Source: Oxyruncus cristatus
Taxonomy: Eukaryota > Chordata > Aves > Passeriformes > Cotingidae
DNA length: 64,000 nt
Reading direction: 5' to 3'
Assembly (NCBI GenBank): GCA_013399855.1
Contig: VXAY01002475.1
Coordinates: 864,552 to 928,551, forward strand
The translations under genes were made by a program, and so were the position numbers. Shown one piece after another: positions 13,701 through 21,600 of the stretch. Numbering within the stretch: the stretch's first letter is position 1; each line of letters opens with the position of its first letter. The notes beneath the pieces were generated by a model. That model searched no databases and was not told the origin of the DNA. It saw nothing but the letters and a program-made list of their open reading frames with translations.

Positions 13701-13894
13701 AAGGCAACTGTGAAATTGCAAATGAACTTGGGGCTACTGCTGCAAAGAAGAGCAAGATGCCCAAGAAAAGACTGAGTGAACTGGGAATTACAGAAGCTGA
13801 TGAAAACTTCATGTCACAGGATATGTTCGTCTCTGTTGAGGGCAATCAGTTCAAATGGAATGGGAAGGGAAGTTTTGGTACCTTTGTTTTCTGA
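1585..13894 (+). CDS. SHCBP1: SHCBP1, exons 2-13 (gene 5'-incomplete in window)
   Basis: SHC SH2-domain binding protein 1 is a cytoplasmic and midbody protein linked in the literature to SHC1 signalling and to cytokinesis through centralspindlin. Exons join as 1585-1773, 2338-2453, 3387-3595, 4386-4478, 4928-5161, 5262-5430, 6659-6779, 10345-10476, 11935-12053, 12754-12840, 13187-13325 and 13563-13894. All introns are GT/AG and every phase agrees, giving 645 full codons after a split first codon. From memory the human protein is about 670 residues with a short first exon, so only exon 1 (start codon and roughly 35 residues) should be missing upstream. Seen in order: an N-terminal region (1-100), an alpha-helical and acidic middle (100-280) with EEEEDEFDYF, a Ser/Asp-rich patch and a Leu/Lys coil, then Gly/Asn-rich turns typical of a right-handed parallel beta-helix (337-530), a low-conservation linker, and the conserved tail KWNGKGSFGTFVF. 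No frameshift or internal stop appears, so the gene looks functional. Residue numbers count from the first complete codon at 1587. Confidence 0.96.
2338..2453 (+). CDS. SHCBP1: SHCBP1 exon 3
   Basis: The acceptor is CTTTTAG and the donor GTAAGT at 2454. The split Ala codon is completed, followed by DCKASEVKQFIAEYLEKVL and EPSGWQAIWRTDVF. This helical segment is among the best conserved N-terminal parts of the family. The exon ends in phase 0. Confidence 0.95.
3387..3595 (+). CDS. SHCBP1: SHCBP1 exon 4
   Basis: The acceptor is TTCCAACAG. The donor GTAGGA at 3596 is a slightly weak consensus, but the phase (AG|G, Arg) and the protein match HVR-FFY across the junction. It encodes VDYSALKAIVQLSDPFLC and the conserved LQELWVVYDESGEFDQTAL. 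Confidence 0.95.
4386..4478 (+). CDS. SHCBP1: SHCBP1 exon 5
   Basis: The acceptor is TTCAAAAG and the donor GTGAGT at 4479. It encodes FFYRWIWRTWDEEEEDEFDY followed by FVRCVEPRLRL. The acidic run and the following FVRCVEPRLRLHYD block are hallmarks of the family. The terminal Leu codon is split CT|G. Confidence 0.95.
4928..5161 (+). CDS. SHCBP1: SHCBP1 exon 6
   Basis: The acceptor is AATTGCAG and the donor GTACTT at 5162. It encodes HYDILEHRVPSGLVADYQNL, a Ser/Asp/Glu patch (STSDSDSEVEN) that could be a casein-kinase-type phosphorylation site (inference), and a Leu/Lys/Glu helix (EHLKQKLKLIENPQL) likely to form a coiled coil. The downstream intron is only 100 bp and stays open until the TAG of its own acceptor, so retention would add about 33 residues and then terminate. 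Confidence 0.94.
5262..5430 (+). CDS. SHCBP1: SHCBP1 exon 7
   Basis: The acceptor is TTGTTGTAG and the donor GTGGAG at 5431. It encodes YVFGYRKYGSLQAKGLRTTG and then a variable stretch (VIHVVPLTIAAHQLRLLMRD) before the beta-helix. The exon ends in phase 0 at VQVQ, matching the family's ...Q-FH junction. The donor is a weak consensus, but the protein supports it. Confidence 0.92.
6659..6779 (+). CDS. SHCBP1: SHCBP1 exon 8
   Basis: The acceptor is TCTTTTGCAG and the donor GTAGAA at 6780. It encodes FHNDPLTAVSACYEGDTVII and then FPGHYVVDGVFCIADSVELEG. This is the first turn of the beta-helix: an entry segment with the P-GHY motif followed by a short strand ending in the split Gly codon. Confidence 0.95.
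6780..9431 (+). other. SHCBP1 intron 8, 5' part
   Basis: This is the first 2.6 kb of the longest intron within the window. It is AT-rich with short poly-T tracts (for example near 8915-8931). No exon, RNA gene or clear transposon is recognised. Confidence 0.6.
9438..10014 (+). mobile_element. Solo ERV LTR, family A copy 1 (intron 8)
   Basis: The element begins TGTAGGAGATCGGG and ends ...CTATACA. It carries a TATA box (TATATAA, 9818-9824) and an AATAAA signal (9942-9947) about 120 bp downstream, the layout of U3-R-U5. TCCC directly flanks both sides (9434-9437 and 10015-10018), and the shared string extends to CATCCC if the terminal CA is counted. No internal retroviral sequence adjoins it, so it is a solo LTR. 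It lies in the same orientation as SHCBP1, so its poly(A) signal could in principle truncate transcripts. Two related minus-strand copies lie at 28.3 and 32.9 kb. Confidence 0.85.
10345..10476 (+). CDS. SHCBP1: SHCBP1 exon 9
   Basis: The acceptor is CTGCTTTCAG and the donor GTAAGT at 10477. It encodes FGLPDDIVIENQGKGDNFFD then CTGANVRISGLKLVQHDAVE GIL, the beta-helix turns of the family. The last codon is A|AT across the intron, giving Asn at a position I recall as hydrophobic in mammals. Confidence 0.95.
11116..11682 (-). mobile_element. Solo LTR-like element (intron 9)
   Basis: Read on the minus strand it starts TGTTGCCTTAAGCCC and ends GCAGGCATCA, with TG...CA termini, and is flanked by TTGC on both sides (11112-11115, 11683-11686). 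The minus strand carries an ATTGG box in GGGATTGGTCAG followed closely by a TATA-like ATTATAAAAG, as in a U3 promoter. The length of 567 bp and the 4-bp flank fit a gamma- or ERVL-like solo LTR; the family is not identified. It is antisense to SHCBP1, between exons 9 and 10. Confidence 0.7.
11935..12053 (+). CDS. SHCBP1: SHCBP1 exon 10
   Basis: The acceptor is GTGCATGCAG, with a poor pyrimidine tract, and the donor GTACAG at 12054. It encodes IHHGKTTLENCVLQCETTGI and then TVRMSAELVMKNSDLYGAK, typical PbH1-like beta-helix turns (ENCVL, KNSDL). The exon ends in phase 0. Confidence 0.95.
12754..12840 (+). CDS. SHCBP1: SHCBP1 exon 11
   Basis: The acceptor is GTGTCTTGCAG and the donor GTCAGT at 12841. 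It is exactly 29 codons, phase 0 at both ends: GAGVEVYPGSTCTLLHNGIH then HCKEGILIK. As a symmetric exon encoding about one beta-helix turn, it could be skipped without a frame change. Confidence 0.96.
13187..13325 (+). CDS. SHCBP1: SHCBP1 exon 12
   Basis: The acceptor is a long T tract ending CTGCAG and the donor GTATTT at 13326. It encodes FLDEHYDVPKITMVNNVIHN then NEGYGVVLVRPG, the last beta-helix turns, before a variable linker starts. An internal GTAAAG at 13295 looks like a donor but would break the frame into the last exon. Confidence 0.94.
13563..13894 (+). CDS. SHCBP1: SHCBP1 last exon, with stop
   Basis: The acceptor is TTTCCTGCCTTAG. It encodes an acidic, Gln/Glu-rich linker of low conservation, then EGNCEIANELGA, a basic patch (KKSKMPKKR) resembling a monopartite nuclear-localisation-type cluster, LSELGITEADENFMSQDMF, and the invariant-looking terminus GNQFKWNGKGSFGTFVF. 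The stop is TGA at 13892-13894. Confidence 0.96.
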
Positions 13895-14015
13895 GTGTCT
13901 GTTGCAGTAGACAATTTTTACAGTTATTGATTAGATCACATGCCTGTGTTGTGTTTTGAAGTTGTGCATTTATTTCCCAAGTGTAATCCTTATTAAAGAA
14001 CTGGGGCTAAAAACT
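13895..14015 (+). terminator. SHCBP1: SHCBP1 3' UTR and poly(A) signal
   Basis: ATTAAA lies at 13992-13997, about 100 bp after the stop, and T/G-rich sequence (TTTTATGGCTCTTTG) follows as a plausible downstream element. Cleavage near 14010-14020 is inferred. This would be a very short 3' UTR, and other sites further downstream cannot be excluded. Confidence 0.65.
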
Positions 14016-14181
14016 CATTTTATGGCTCTTTGCTCTCATCCTTTCAAAACTGGAATTCTCCGGAGTGAGCTGCCTTTGTCATGTCTGTGGCATTTCTTTC
14101 TCTTGAACTTCATTTTAAGCCTGGCTTATCTCTAGACATCCTCTTCTCCTGTTTTGAAAATCAGCTTTACCTATCACCAAC

Positions 14182-14210
14182 TCACAGAATGGGTGAGGTT
14201 GGAAGGGACC
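14182..14210 (-). mobile_element. CR1 LINE fragment, 3' tip
   Basis: TCACAGAATGGGTGAGGTTG followed by GAAGGGACC is the reverse complement of the familiar bird CR1 3' end. The CR1 appears to continue at 15557 after an inserted LTR, so this is one half of a split element. Confidence 0.75.
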
Positions 14211-15556
14211 TGTCAAGATTTAGCCCTTATGCTTTTTGCACAGTGTTATCAACTCATAAAGTTTGCTAATAAGTAGGAGAAGTTTGCACAGACAAAACAG
14301 ATCTCCTTAAAATAGGGATTAAGATTTATTGCTATACAACTAGAACTAAGGGAAAATACTTATATACACAATTCTAACTAGTTTTCCTATAATAACAAAC
14401 TTATATATGTACAAATGCCACCCCTCCTTCTCTTCCTCAAAAACAGTCCAGAGGAAGAAAGAGAAGGGAGGGAAAAAGTCTTTAAGGTTACAGTTCCAAA
14501 CTCTTGCCGCCTGAAGATATTTCTTTTCCTTTCTCTCCATCAGAATGCAGGAGAGTTTACTCCCACCTCCTTAGCTGCTTGTCCACGGCCGCTGAGGGTT
14601 TAACCATGTCGTCACCACAGGATCTAGGGCTCCATGGAGTTTCTTCNNNNNNNNNNNNNNNNNNNNNNNNNNNNNNNNNNNNNNNNNNNNNNNNNNNNNN
14701 NNNNNNNNNNNNNNNNNNNNNNNNNNNNNNNNNNNNNNNNNNNNNNNNNNNNNNNNNNNNNNNNNNNNNNNNNNNNNNNNNNNNNNNNNNNNNNNNNNNN
14801 NNNNNNNNNNNNNNNNNNNNNNNNNNNNNNNNNNNNNNNNNNNNNNNNNNNNNNNNNNNNNNNNNNNNNNNNNNNNNNNNNNNNNNNNNNNNNNNNNNNN
14901 NNNNNNNNNNNNNNNNNNNNNNNNNNNNNNNNNNNNNNNNNNNNNNNNNNNNNNNNNNNNNNNNNNNNNNNNNNNNNNNNNNNNNNNNNNNNNNNNNNNN
15001 NNNNNNNNNNNNNNNNNNNNNNNNNNNNNNNNNNNNNNNNNNNNNNNNNNNNNNNNNNNNNNNNNNNNNNNNNNNNNNNNNNNNNNNNNNNNNNNNNNNN
15101 NNNNNNNNNNNNNNNNNNNNNNNNNNNNNNNNGTGCCTCTGCACTCCCTCCTTTTCACTGACCTTGGAGACTGCATCGTTATCTCTTGTTCTCCACTGCT
15201 CCTCTCAGGGCTGGAATTTCTTCTGTGTCAGCCAAGCAGTTTTTCTCTGGAGTTTCTTCTCCACTCTGCTACATGCTTCGGCCACAGGCTCAGTGCCATG
15301 CCTGCCCCCGGCCCAAGGCCAGGGGAGGAGGGGGCCTGGCCCCCATTCGGGGGAGGCCCTGCTGCCTCACTCACATCATGGCTCCGAATGTCCTTCTGCC
15401 CCACACACAACTATCACACCTTCTTTTCCAGTTTGTGTTAAATATGTAATTCGTGGAGACATCACAAAAGTCTCTAACTGGCTACCTAGCCAGAATTTCA
15501 CCTGGAATCAACCATCTTCTACTCTAAAACTGAGGGGGATGGGCTAAACCATGACA
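14211..15556 (-). mobile_element. ERV LTR inserted into CR1 (contains assembly gap)
   Basis: The element begins TGTCAAGATT and ends AACCATGACA on the + strand, so its ends are perfect 5-bp inverted repeats (TGTCA/TGACA). It is flanked by GGACC on both sides (14206-14210, 15557-15561), a 5-bp target duplication. On the minus strand it starts TGTCATGGTTTAGCCC, like several avian LTRs I recall, and carries AATAAA (complement at 14325-14330) about 115 bp before its 3' end. The true length is unknown because 486 Ns sit inside it. Confidence 0.8.
14647..15132. other. Assembly gap (486 N)
   Basis: This is unsequenced or unresolved sequence within the LTR. Long open frames across it are artefacts of the Ns. 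A tandem repeat inside the LTR is a plausible reason for the gap (inference). Confidence 0.99.
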
Positions 15557-15885
15557 GGACCACAGTGGGTCCATCAACAGGCCCAGCTCCCTCAGTCTCG
15601 TAAGAGAGGTGCTCCAGCGCAGCCCTTTGTAGCCCTCTGGACCTGCTCCGGGAGCTCCATGTCTCTCCTGTCCTGAGGAGCCCAGAACTGGACACAGCAC
15701 TCCAGGTGATCCTCACCAGGGCTGAATCACCTCCCTCAGCCTGCTGGCAATGCATCCCAGGATCTCATTGTCCGTCTTGCCCTCAAGGACGCACGGTTGG
15801 TCCATGGACAGCTTCTTGTCCACCAGGACCCCCAGGTCCTACTCTGCAGAGATGCTCTCCAGCAGGTCTCCCCCGGCCTGTACAT
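15557..15885 (-). mobile_element. CR1 LINE fragment
   Basis: The minus-strand reading contains characteristic CR1 phrases: GTGTCCAGTTCTGGGCTCCT, ACAGGAGAGACATGGAGCTC, and on the + strand CCACCAGGACCCCCAGGTCC followed by CTCTGCAGAGATGCTCTCCAGCAGGTC-type sequence split by small changes. It continues the CR1 whose 3' tip lies before the LTR, with some 3' sequence missing. No intact reverse-transcriptase frame remains. Confidence 0.8.
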
Positions 15886-18390
15886 ATTACAAATGCCTTG
15901 GAAGACAAAGCTGCTATCACTGAAATGTGTAACAGGCCAGATCTTGATAGATACTGAGGCCACTCAATAATGTTTTGGTGTCATGTGTGAAGGGTAATAG
16001 GCTGCAGGCACTGGACCTCTCACTGAGAGTTTAGCTTCCTGAAAAGCTCCTCAGCTCAGAGTTTCTCCTTATGCCCACAGGCAAGCAGATTTCTTAGCTT
16101 ACTTGGTGAATTGATCATCCAATTCTAGCAGGAATAATTACCCTTTCCTGCTTTTTATAAATGCTTTAATCCCTGTGGCTCATATAGGAACATTAACAGA
16201 CTAATTTCAGCTGTTTTATTATGCCTGTTTCTAGTCGATCTTGCCTGACTGCTGTGATTGAGGACTGTCTGTGTGGGTCCACAGACTGCAGTTTGAGTCA
16301 CTCACATAGTATAATGCACTTGTGTCATTTTTGGTAAATGATTGGGTGGTCTTAACTCCCTCTAGTAAAACCTTAATATCTGAGCAGAAAATTAAAACGT
16401 GAAAGCAGTAGTATAACAAAGTACCACTTTACTCGAGAGTCCTCAAACAGTCTTTTAGATCTTTCCTTCAAAGGCTTATTTTAAAATGTGCCCTTTTGTG
16501 CTTTTTCTCCGAGTTTGGTGTGCTTGTTTGTCACAGGTATTTATCACATTAGCACATTCTTAGTCCTCACAGAGTCACCTGAGCAGCTATTTTTAAAGGA
16601 AGTGCTGTTCACTGATGTGTGTCTGCAGTTTGGGAGAGAAATACTCTAAGTTCAAGTGGTGTTTGGCTGGCAGAGTACCTTTTCTCTGAAACTGATGCTC
16701 AGTGCTTCCAAGGCTTTCCAACCCCCCTTTTTTTTTTTCCTTTTTACTCTGAAACTGAAAAGAGATCATAAATGAAATATTGGTTTCATAACAGTATTTA
16801 AATACTATCACTATTGATAATAGTATTTAAACTACCAGTAGTGTTTCATGACTTGAGGAAAGTATTTCCAATACCTGACTATTAGCTCAGAGCCACGTCT
16901 CTCTAGATTTGTGCTCAACTGTGTGTCAAGTGTCTTAGGACACTCTTTGCCACCTGCAAGTACTTTCCCTTTATACTCTTGATGCTATGTCACTGTGTTG
17001 GAGTGTTATTGCCTTATTCACCTGTTCCAAGGTGTCTCTCAGTTTATCCCAGTTTCTACCCTTTTTAATAGAAGCAGACAGTAACACTTGGTGTCATGAG
17101 CAGATTACACAGCATCTCCACTTTTCCTGTAGGTAATGTTCCTCTATCTAAAAGCTTCTGGACTTTTTGCACTTGCTTAGTTTGAGACAAGTCCTCCTAG
17201 AGATACTTTCTAAAATGACACTTCGGTTCCGTTTTCTCTTTGGTGGGAAGTCTCAAAAACATCCTTTAACTCTGAGCCCAACTGCAATCAGTGTTTGCAC
17301 CTAGTGAATAGTCTGTGTGGGTACAACAATGCATCTTTATGCTTCTCTTAAATTTGTGTTTATAGAGAGAAAAGTAACAGGAAAATGATTTACTGAAAGG
17401 TATGATGGCGACATGACTTGCTTCTTGTTGAAGTTCTCTGAGGGGCTCTGCCAGTGCTTGTGGAAGTTTCTGAGTGTGTTTTTAATGCTGTTCACAGGCC
17501 CTGATGCTTGTTTGCAAACCAATGTTCATGCATTGCTGGGTTTCATTGCTTACTAACAACTATAGCTTCTGTACTATATTACTCTTTTCTTTTTTGAGTT
17601 CAGGAAGTCTGCCTCATGCTTGTGGTGGTGCAAGACATAGCAGGCAAGATAGGACATAAGGAAAAAGGTTTTGCAAGGTTGGATCTTGAATTAGGAGGCA
17701 GCCTGGGAGAGAGTGGGCCATCCTTTCCCTGCTTCTGGGTGTTGGTATTTTGAGGGCAGACAGAACTCCTGATTACTTTTGCCTTTTTTAACTACAGAAG
17801 AACCTCTTCCCTTTTAGGCTTGTTTGAAATATAGGGAGAAATAGCAAGAACCTACTGGCCTTAAAATGGGATGACAGGAGGTGTGAAAGCCTTTGTCTTG
17901 CTTGCATCTTAAGGGGTTTTTTTGGTCTTTGAAGTCCTTTGTGCTACCTGATTAAGTGGAAACCTACTGTAAAACACCTCAAATATTCACTGTTCAAATA
18001 TGTGTGTCTTATGTTCCATTTCCATTCCCGGGGGAGGTTTTATAGATTATCATGTATTTCTTGCTGGCATTGTATCCTGTAGGAATGGATTACTTTTCAG
18101 TTGTGAAGCTCTGCATTTTCTTTTGGATGTGAAAATGCAAGCCTCTAATTGTCTTGTGGCAGATAGATGCTTGATGATTTTAATTAGAATAATTAAATTC
18201 AGAGAGCGCAGCTGAATTAGCCAGATTTAGAATGTTATTTCAGCAGATCCATTTATGCATGGACATTTCAGTATGGTAAGTTTTATTTGGTCTCTTTTGT
18301 TGGAAAAATATCCTTTTTAGAATTTACGGCAATAGAAAAAAATACCCACAAAACAAAGAAAATAAAAATTAGGGAAATTTAATTACAACA
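15886..18390. other. Intergenic sequence, no gene seen
   Basis: No exon or RNA gene is recognised. A short AT-rich inverted repeat (TTAAATACTAT ... ATAGTATTTAA) occurs near 16798-16830. The rest is unremarkable AT-rich DNA. Confidence 0.55.
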
Positions 18391-18392
18391 CG

Positions 18393-18692
18393 TGTTGGGT
18401 GCTCAGGTTCAAGATGTACCAAAAAGCACGCCTTTCAATTCAAAAACCCCGCTTTTAAACACCTTTCAAAGTCCAACCCCTGTTCATGACACGGGAGGGC
18501 ATTTCTCTTCTTCAGATTGGCTCTCCTGTGCCCCCTCCCATGCCAGGGGTAAGGTTTCAGGCAATATTGCAGCCCCCATCTGACCGCAGGGTTCACCACG
18601 TGGCGGGGGCTGAGAAAACTACATGTAACTGTCCTACTCCCGTACGCTGAATTCCCTGGCAGACATCTCAGAACTGAAATGCATACCTTACA
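18393..18692 (-). mobile_element. Possible LTR fragment
   Basis: A block with more CpG and higher GC than its surroundings. Read on the minus strand it begins TGTAAGGTATGCATTTCAG, carries a CCAAT box (GAGCCAATCTG) and then a TATA-like TTTAAAAG, in promoter order. No convincing target duplication or 3' end was found, so a decayed LTR is only the best guess. Confidence 0.4.
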
Positions 18693-21600
18693 ATCTCCGC
18701 GGAACGCCTATAGGTTAGTAATAAAGAAAAAGGATTTAAGATAACTTTCTGTTAATATTCTATGCTCATTTCATTTGCTTGTAATAAAACCGGTCCTTCA
18801 CTTCCCACACTTTGGCCATGTACAACACCAGGCTCACTCTTGCTGTTTGCTGAATAGTGAAGTGATACAGTAAATTAATCTCTTGGACACTTTAAATTGC
18901 AATTTCTTTCAAGTCAATATGGAATTTGCCACCCCCACGCCCCCCCCCCCAATAAACATTGATTTTGTTTTTTCCCATTAGGTATATGAAGTAATTGTAT
19001 TTTTACTCCTAATGAAAAATCAATTTCATCATTTCAATGCAAGGTAACTTTGATCATTCCTACTGTTTGAGGATGTTACTTTCCTGTTTTCAATTTAAAC
19101 ATCATCTGTGTTTATGTTCCTCCCCTGACTCAGAGTAATTCGAACAAGCCAATAATTATTTTGTTAGTGCTGTATAGAATTTCCTTTGACTATATTGGTA
19201 TATTAGTGGGAAAACTTGTGTGAGACCAATGTTATGGGGAAATTATAGTAAAGGCATAGAGGAAATTATCTCTCATGCTGATAAATGTATATTATAGTAC
19301 ATAAAAAGCTGTGATAGGAACCTTGATGAGACCAATAATATGTATAAGATCCCTTTCTTACGGTGACATTCACCATTTCTCTTCCCAGCCTAATTACAGA
19401 AATAGCTAAAATGTGGAAAGTAGTCTTGGAATTCACCTTGTGATGTGTTTCATGTGCTGTCTGGATACTTCTTAGAACATAATTCCATTAGGGGTTGAAT
19501 AGCCAGCTTAATTTAGGCTGTATCTTAAAGAAACACTCTCCTAATTTTGCAATTGTAGTAATGCTGCTTCTACAAGACTTTCTATAAAACTGCTAATTCT
19601 GTTTTCCTCTGCATTTTCTATTGGTCATTATCAGAGACAGTCTGGCCTTACTTATCATGTGGCAGTTTAAAGCTGTGATTGCATTTGGGTTAAATACCTG
19701 AATTATTTAGGAGCACAGGTTTTGGATAACACCAGTAAAATGTTTTAGAAGCTACACCTGAAGTACAGAATGAATGGTTGTTTTATTTCTATAGCAACTC
19801 TACAAATAATGGGAAAAAAACTCATTCAGTGATATAAAGTGTTAAGTTTTAGCTAGAAATCATTAATAGTCAGTCAGCTTCTAACCTGGGAACTGTGTCA
19901 GTAAGTAAGAAAAAAAAATAGTGGATGAAAAGGCTTAGAAACAAGTTATGCCACCAAATGTGCAGAGAGTTAAAATAGCAGGGTGAACTGTCTTGAAAAT
20001 CAAATGTTTGAAGGGAACTTAGCTGGCTTTTCAGTAAGAGAAAGGCAGTTTGATCTAAATTTATACTATATCCGTTACTCTAATGTCATATTATGTCAAG
20101 AGTTAAAAATAACGCTTCGCCTGCTATGAGTAATTCTCTATTCTAAATTTTATTCTGAAATGTTTCAACGGAAAGTAGTGAAAAATGAACATGGCACAGC
20201 TGATGTATCTTCACAAAATTCTGTACCTGCCTTTAGTTTGTGCTACGTGTGCCTTCCTTTTGTGAGACCTTGTTTTCAAGCGAGTTAAAAAGGTGCTTAG
20301 AATTAACATAGACCACCATCATAACTTCTCTTGATTCACTGTTTTCAAATCCATAGGAAAATAGTACCTTGACCTGTATAAATCACATCCTGAGGGTAAA
20401 GCAGTGACAGGCTTTGCTTGTCTGTAACTAAGGCTCATTAGATGTTCTGTTTGTAATGTGCAATGTTTTAAATCTCCCCTTATAGATGCTGAAAAGAAGT
20501 TAAGGCTGCCTCTCAGGTGTAGAAAACTGCTATAACTTTCCTATTTTGCCTGTTCTTAGACTTAAGCAGGAAGGTCTAGAGCTTTTGAGTATATTCCTTT
20601 TTAAAAGCAACCCAACATTTTTAAAGGGGAAACAAAACACCCAAAGGGGGCTTCAGATTTCAAATTATCTCCATAGACTCAACAGTCATAGCTAATGGAA
20701 TATTATATATTCTGAGGACATTCCTAAGTTTCACTCCAGATTGGAGATGTCCCTCCAGCAGGGCTTGCATTTTCTCCAAAACTCTCTGCTTATATAAAAA
20801 TATTTGTCATTTTGGAAAATATTTACTGTATAAGAGAAACAACATCTAGATGTTTTACACGTGAATTTAATACTGTCTGATATGCTTGAGACTGACAGCC
20901 CTAAAGACAGAATGCTCCATTTCCTGTCCCAGAACAGATACAGCAGAGAGTAACAACCATAACTGTTAAAAATTCACAGTGAAAATTCAGTCTCTTGCTG
21001 GATTCATACGAGTGCCGTGTATTCCATCTGTTCTGCTAATGCAGGCAGTAAAGCACACGCCTCTCCTGCGATACAGTGACTGCTTTTTATTAAGGCAGAG
21101 ATCTGTCTGCATAAAAAGATACGATTACATAAACAATTCATACAGTCTGTGCCTAAAATTTCTGCAGAGCACTTGCTGCGGCTGGTTACTATAGAAACAG
21201 GCAAAGGAGGCTGGTTTAAATTTGTTAGTTCACTACGAGGGGGGCTTTCTATTTTGTTATTTTTTTGCTTCTGATGGGAAACATGCTGGTGTAACGCCTC
21301 TTTACAGACCTTGTGTAAACCACTGTCCTGGGAAGAACAGCCTGTTTCTCCTGTGTAACTCACCCGTGCTCTGCTGCAAGGCTTCCCCGAGTCCTCTGCA
21401 TTACCTCACTCATTTTTGTGTGTAACACTGTGATGTCATAAGCACTGGTACTGTATGTGTGCTCCTTCCCTCCCGGAACATATTTATTGAAATTAATTTG
21501 AAAAAAAAAATAAAAATGCACTAAAGCAAGGCAAAAACATCAGGAAAAGCGGGTGGACAGAAGAAGTACAGTCACCTGCTAAGCTCAACAGTTTCATATA

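Noticed and set aside
14504..15547. 347-codon frame on the + strand and companion frames on both strands
   Set aside because: Most of the length is unknown residues from the 486-N gap; the real parts are LTR sequence.
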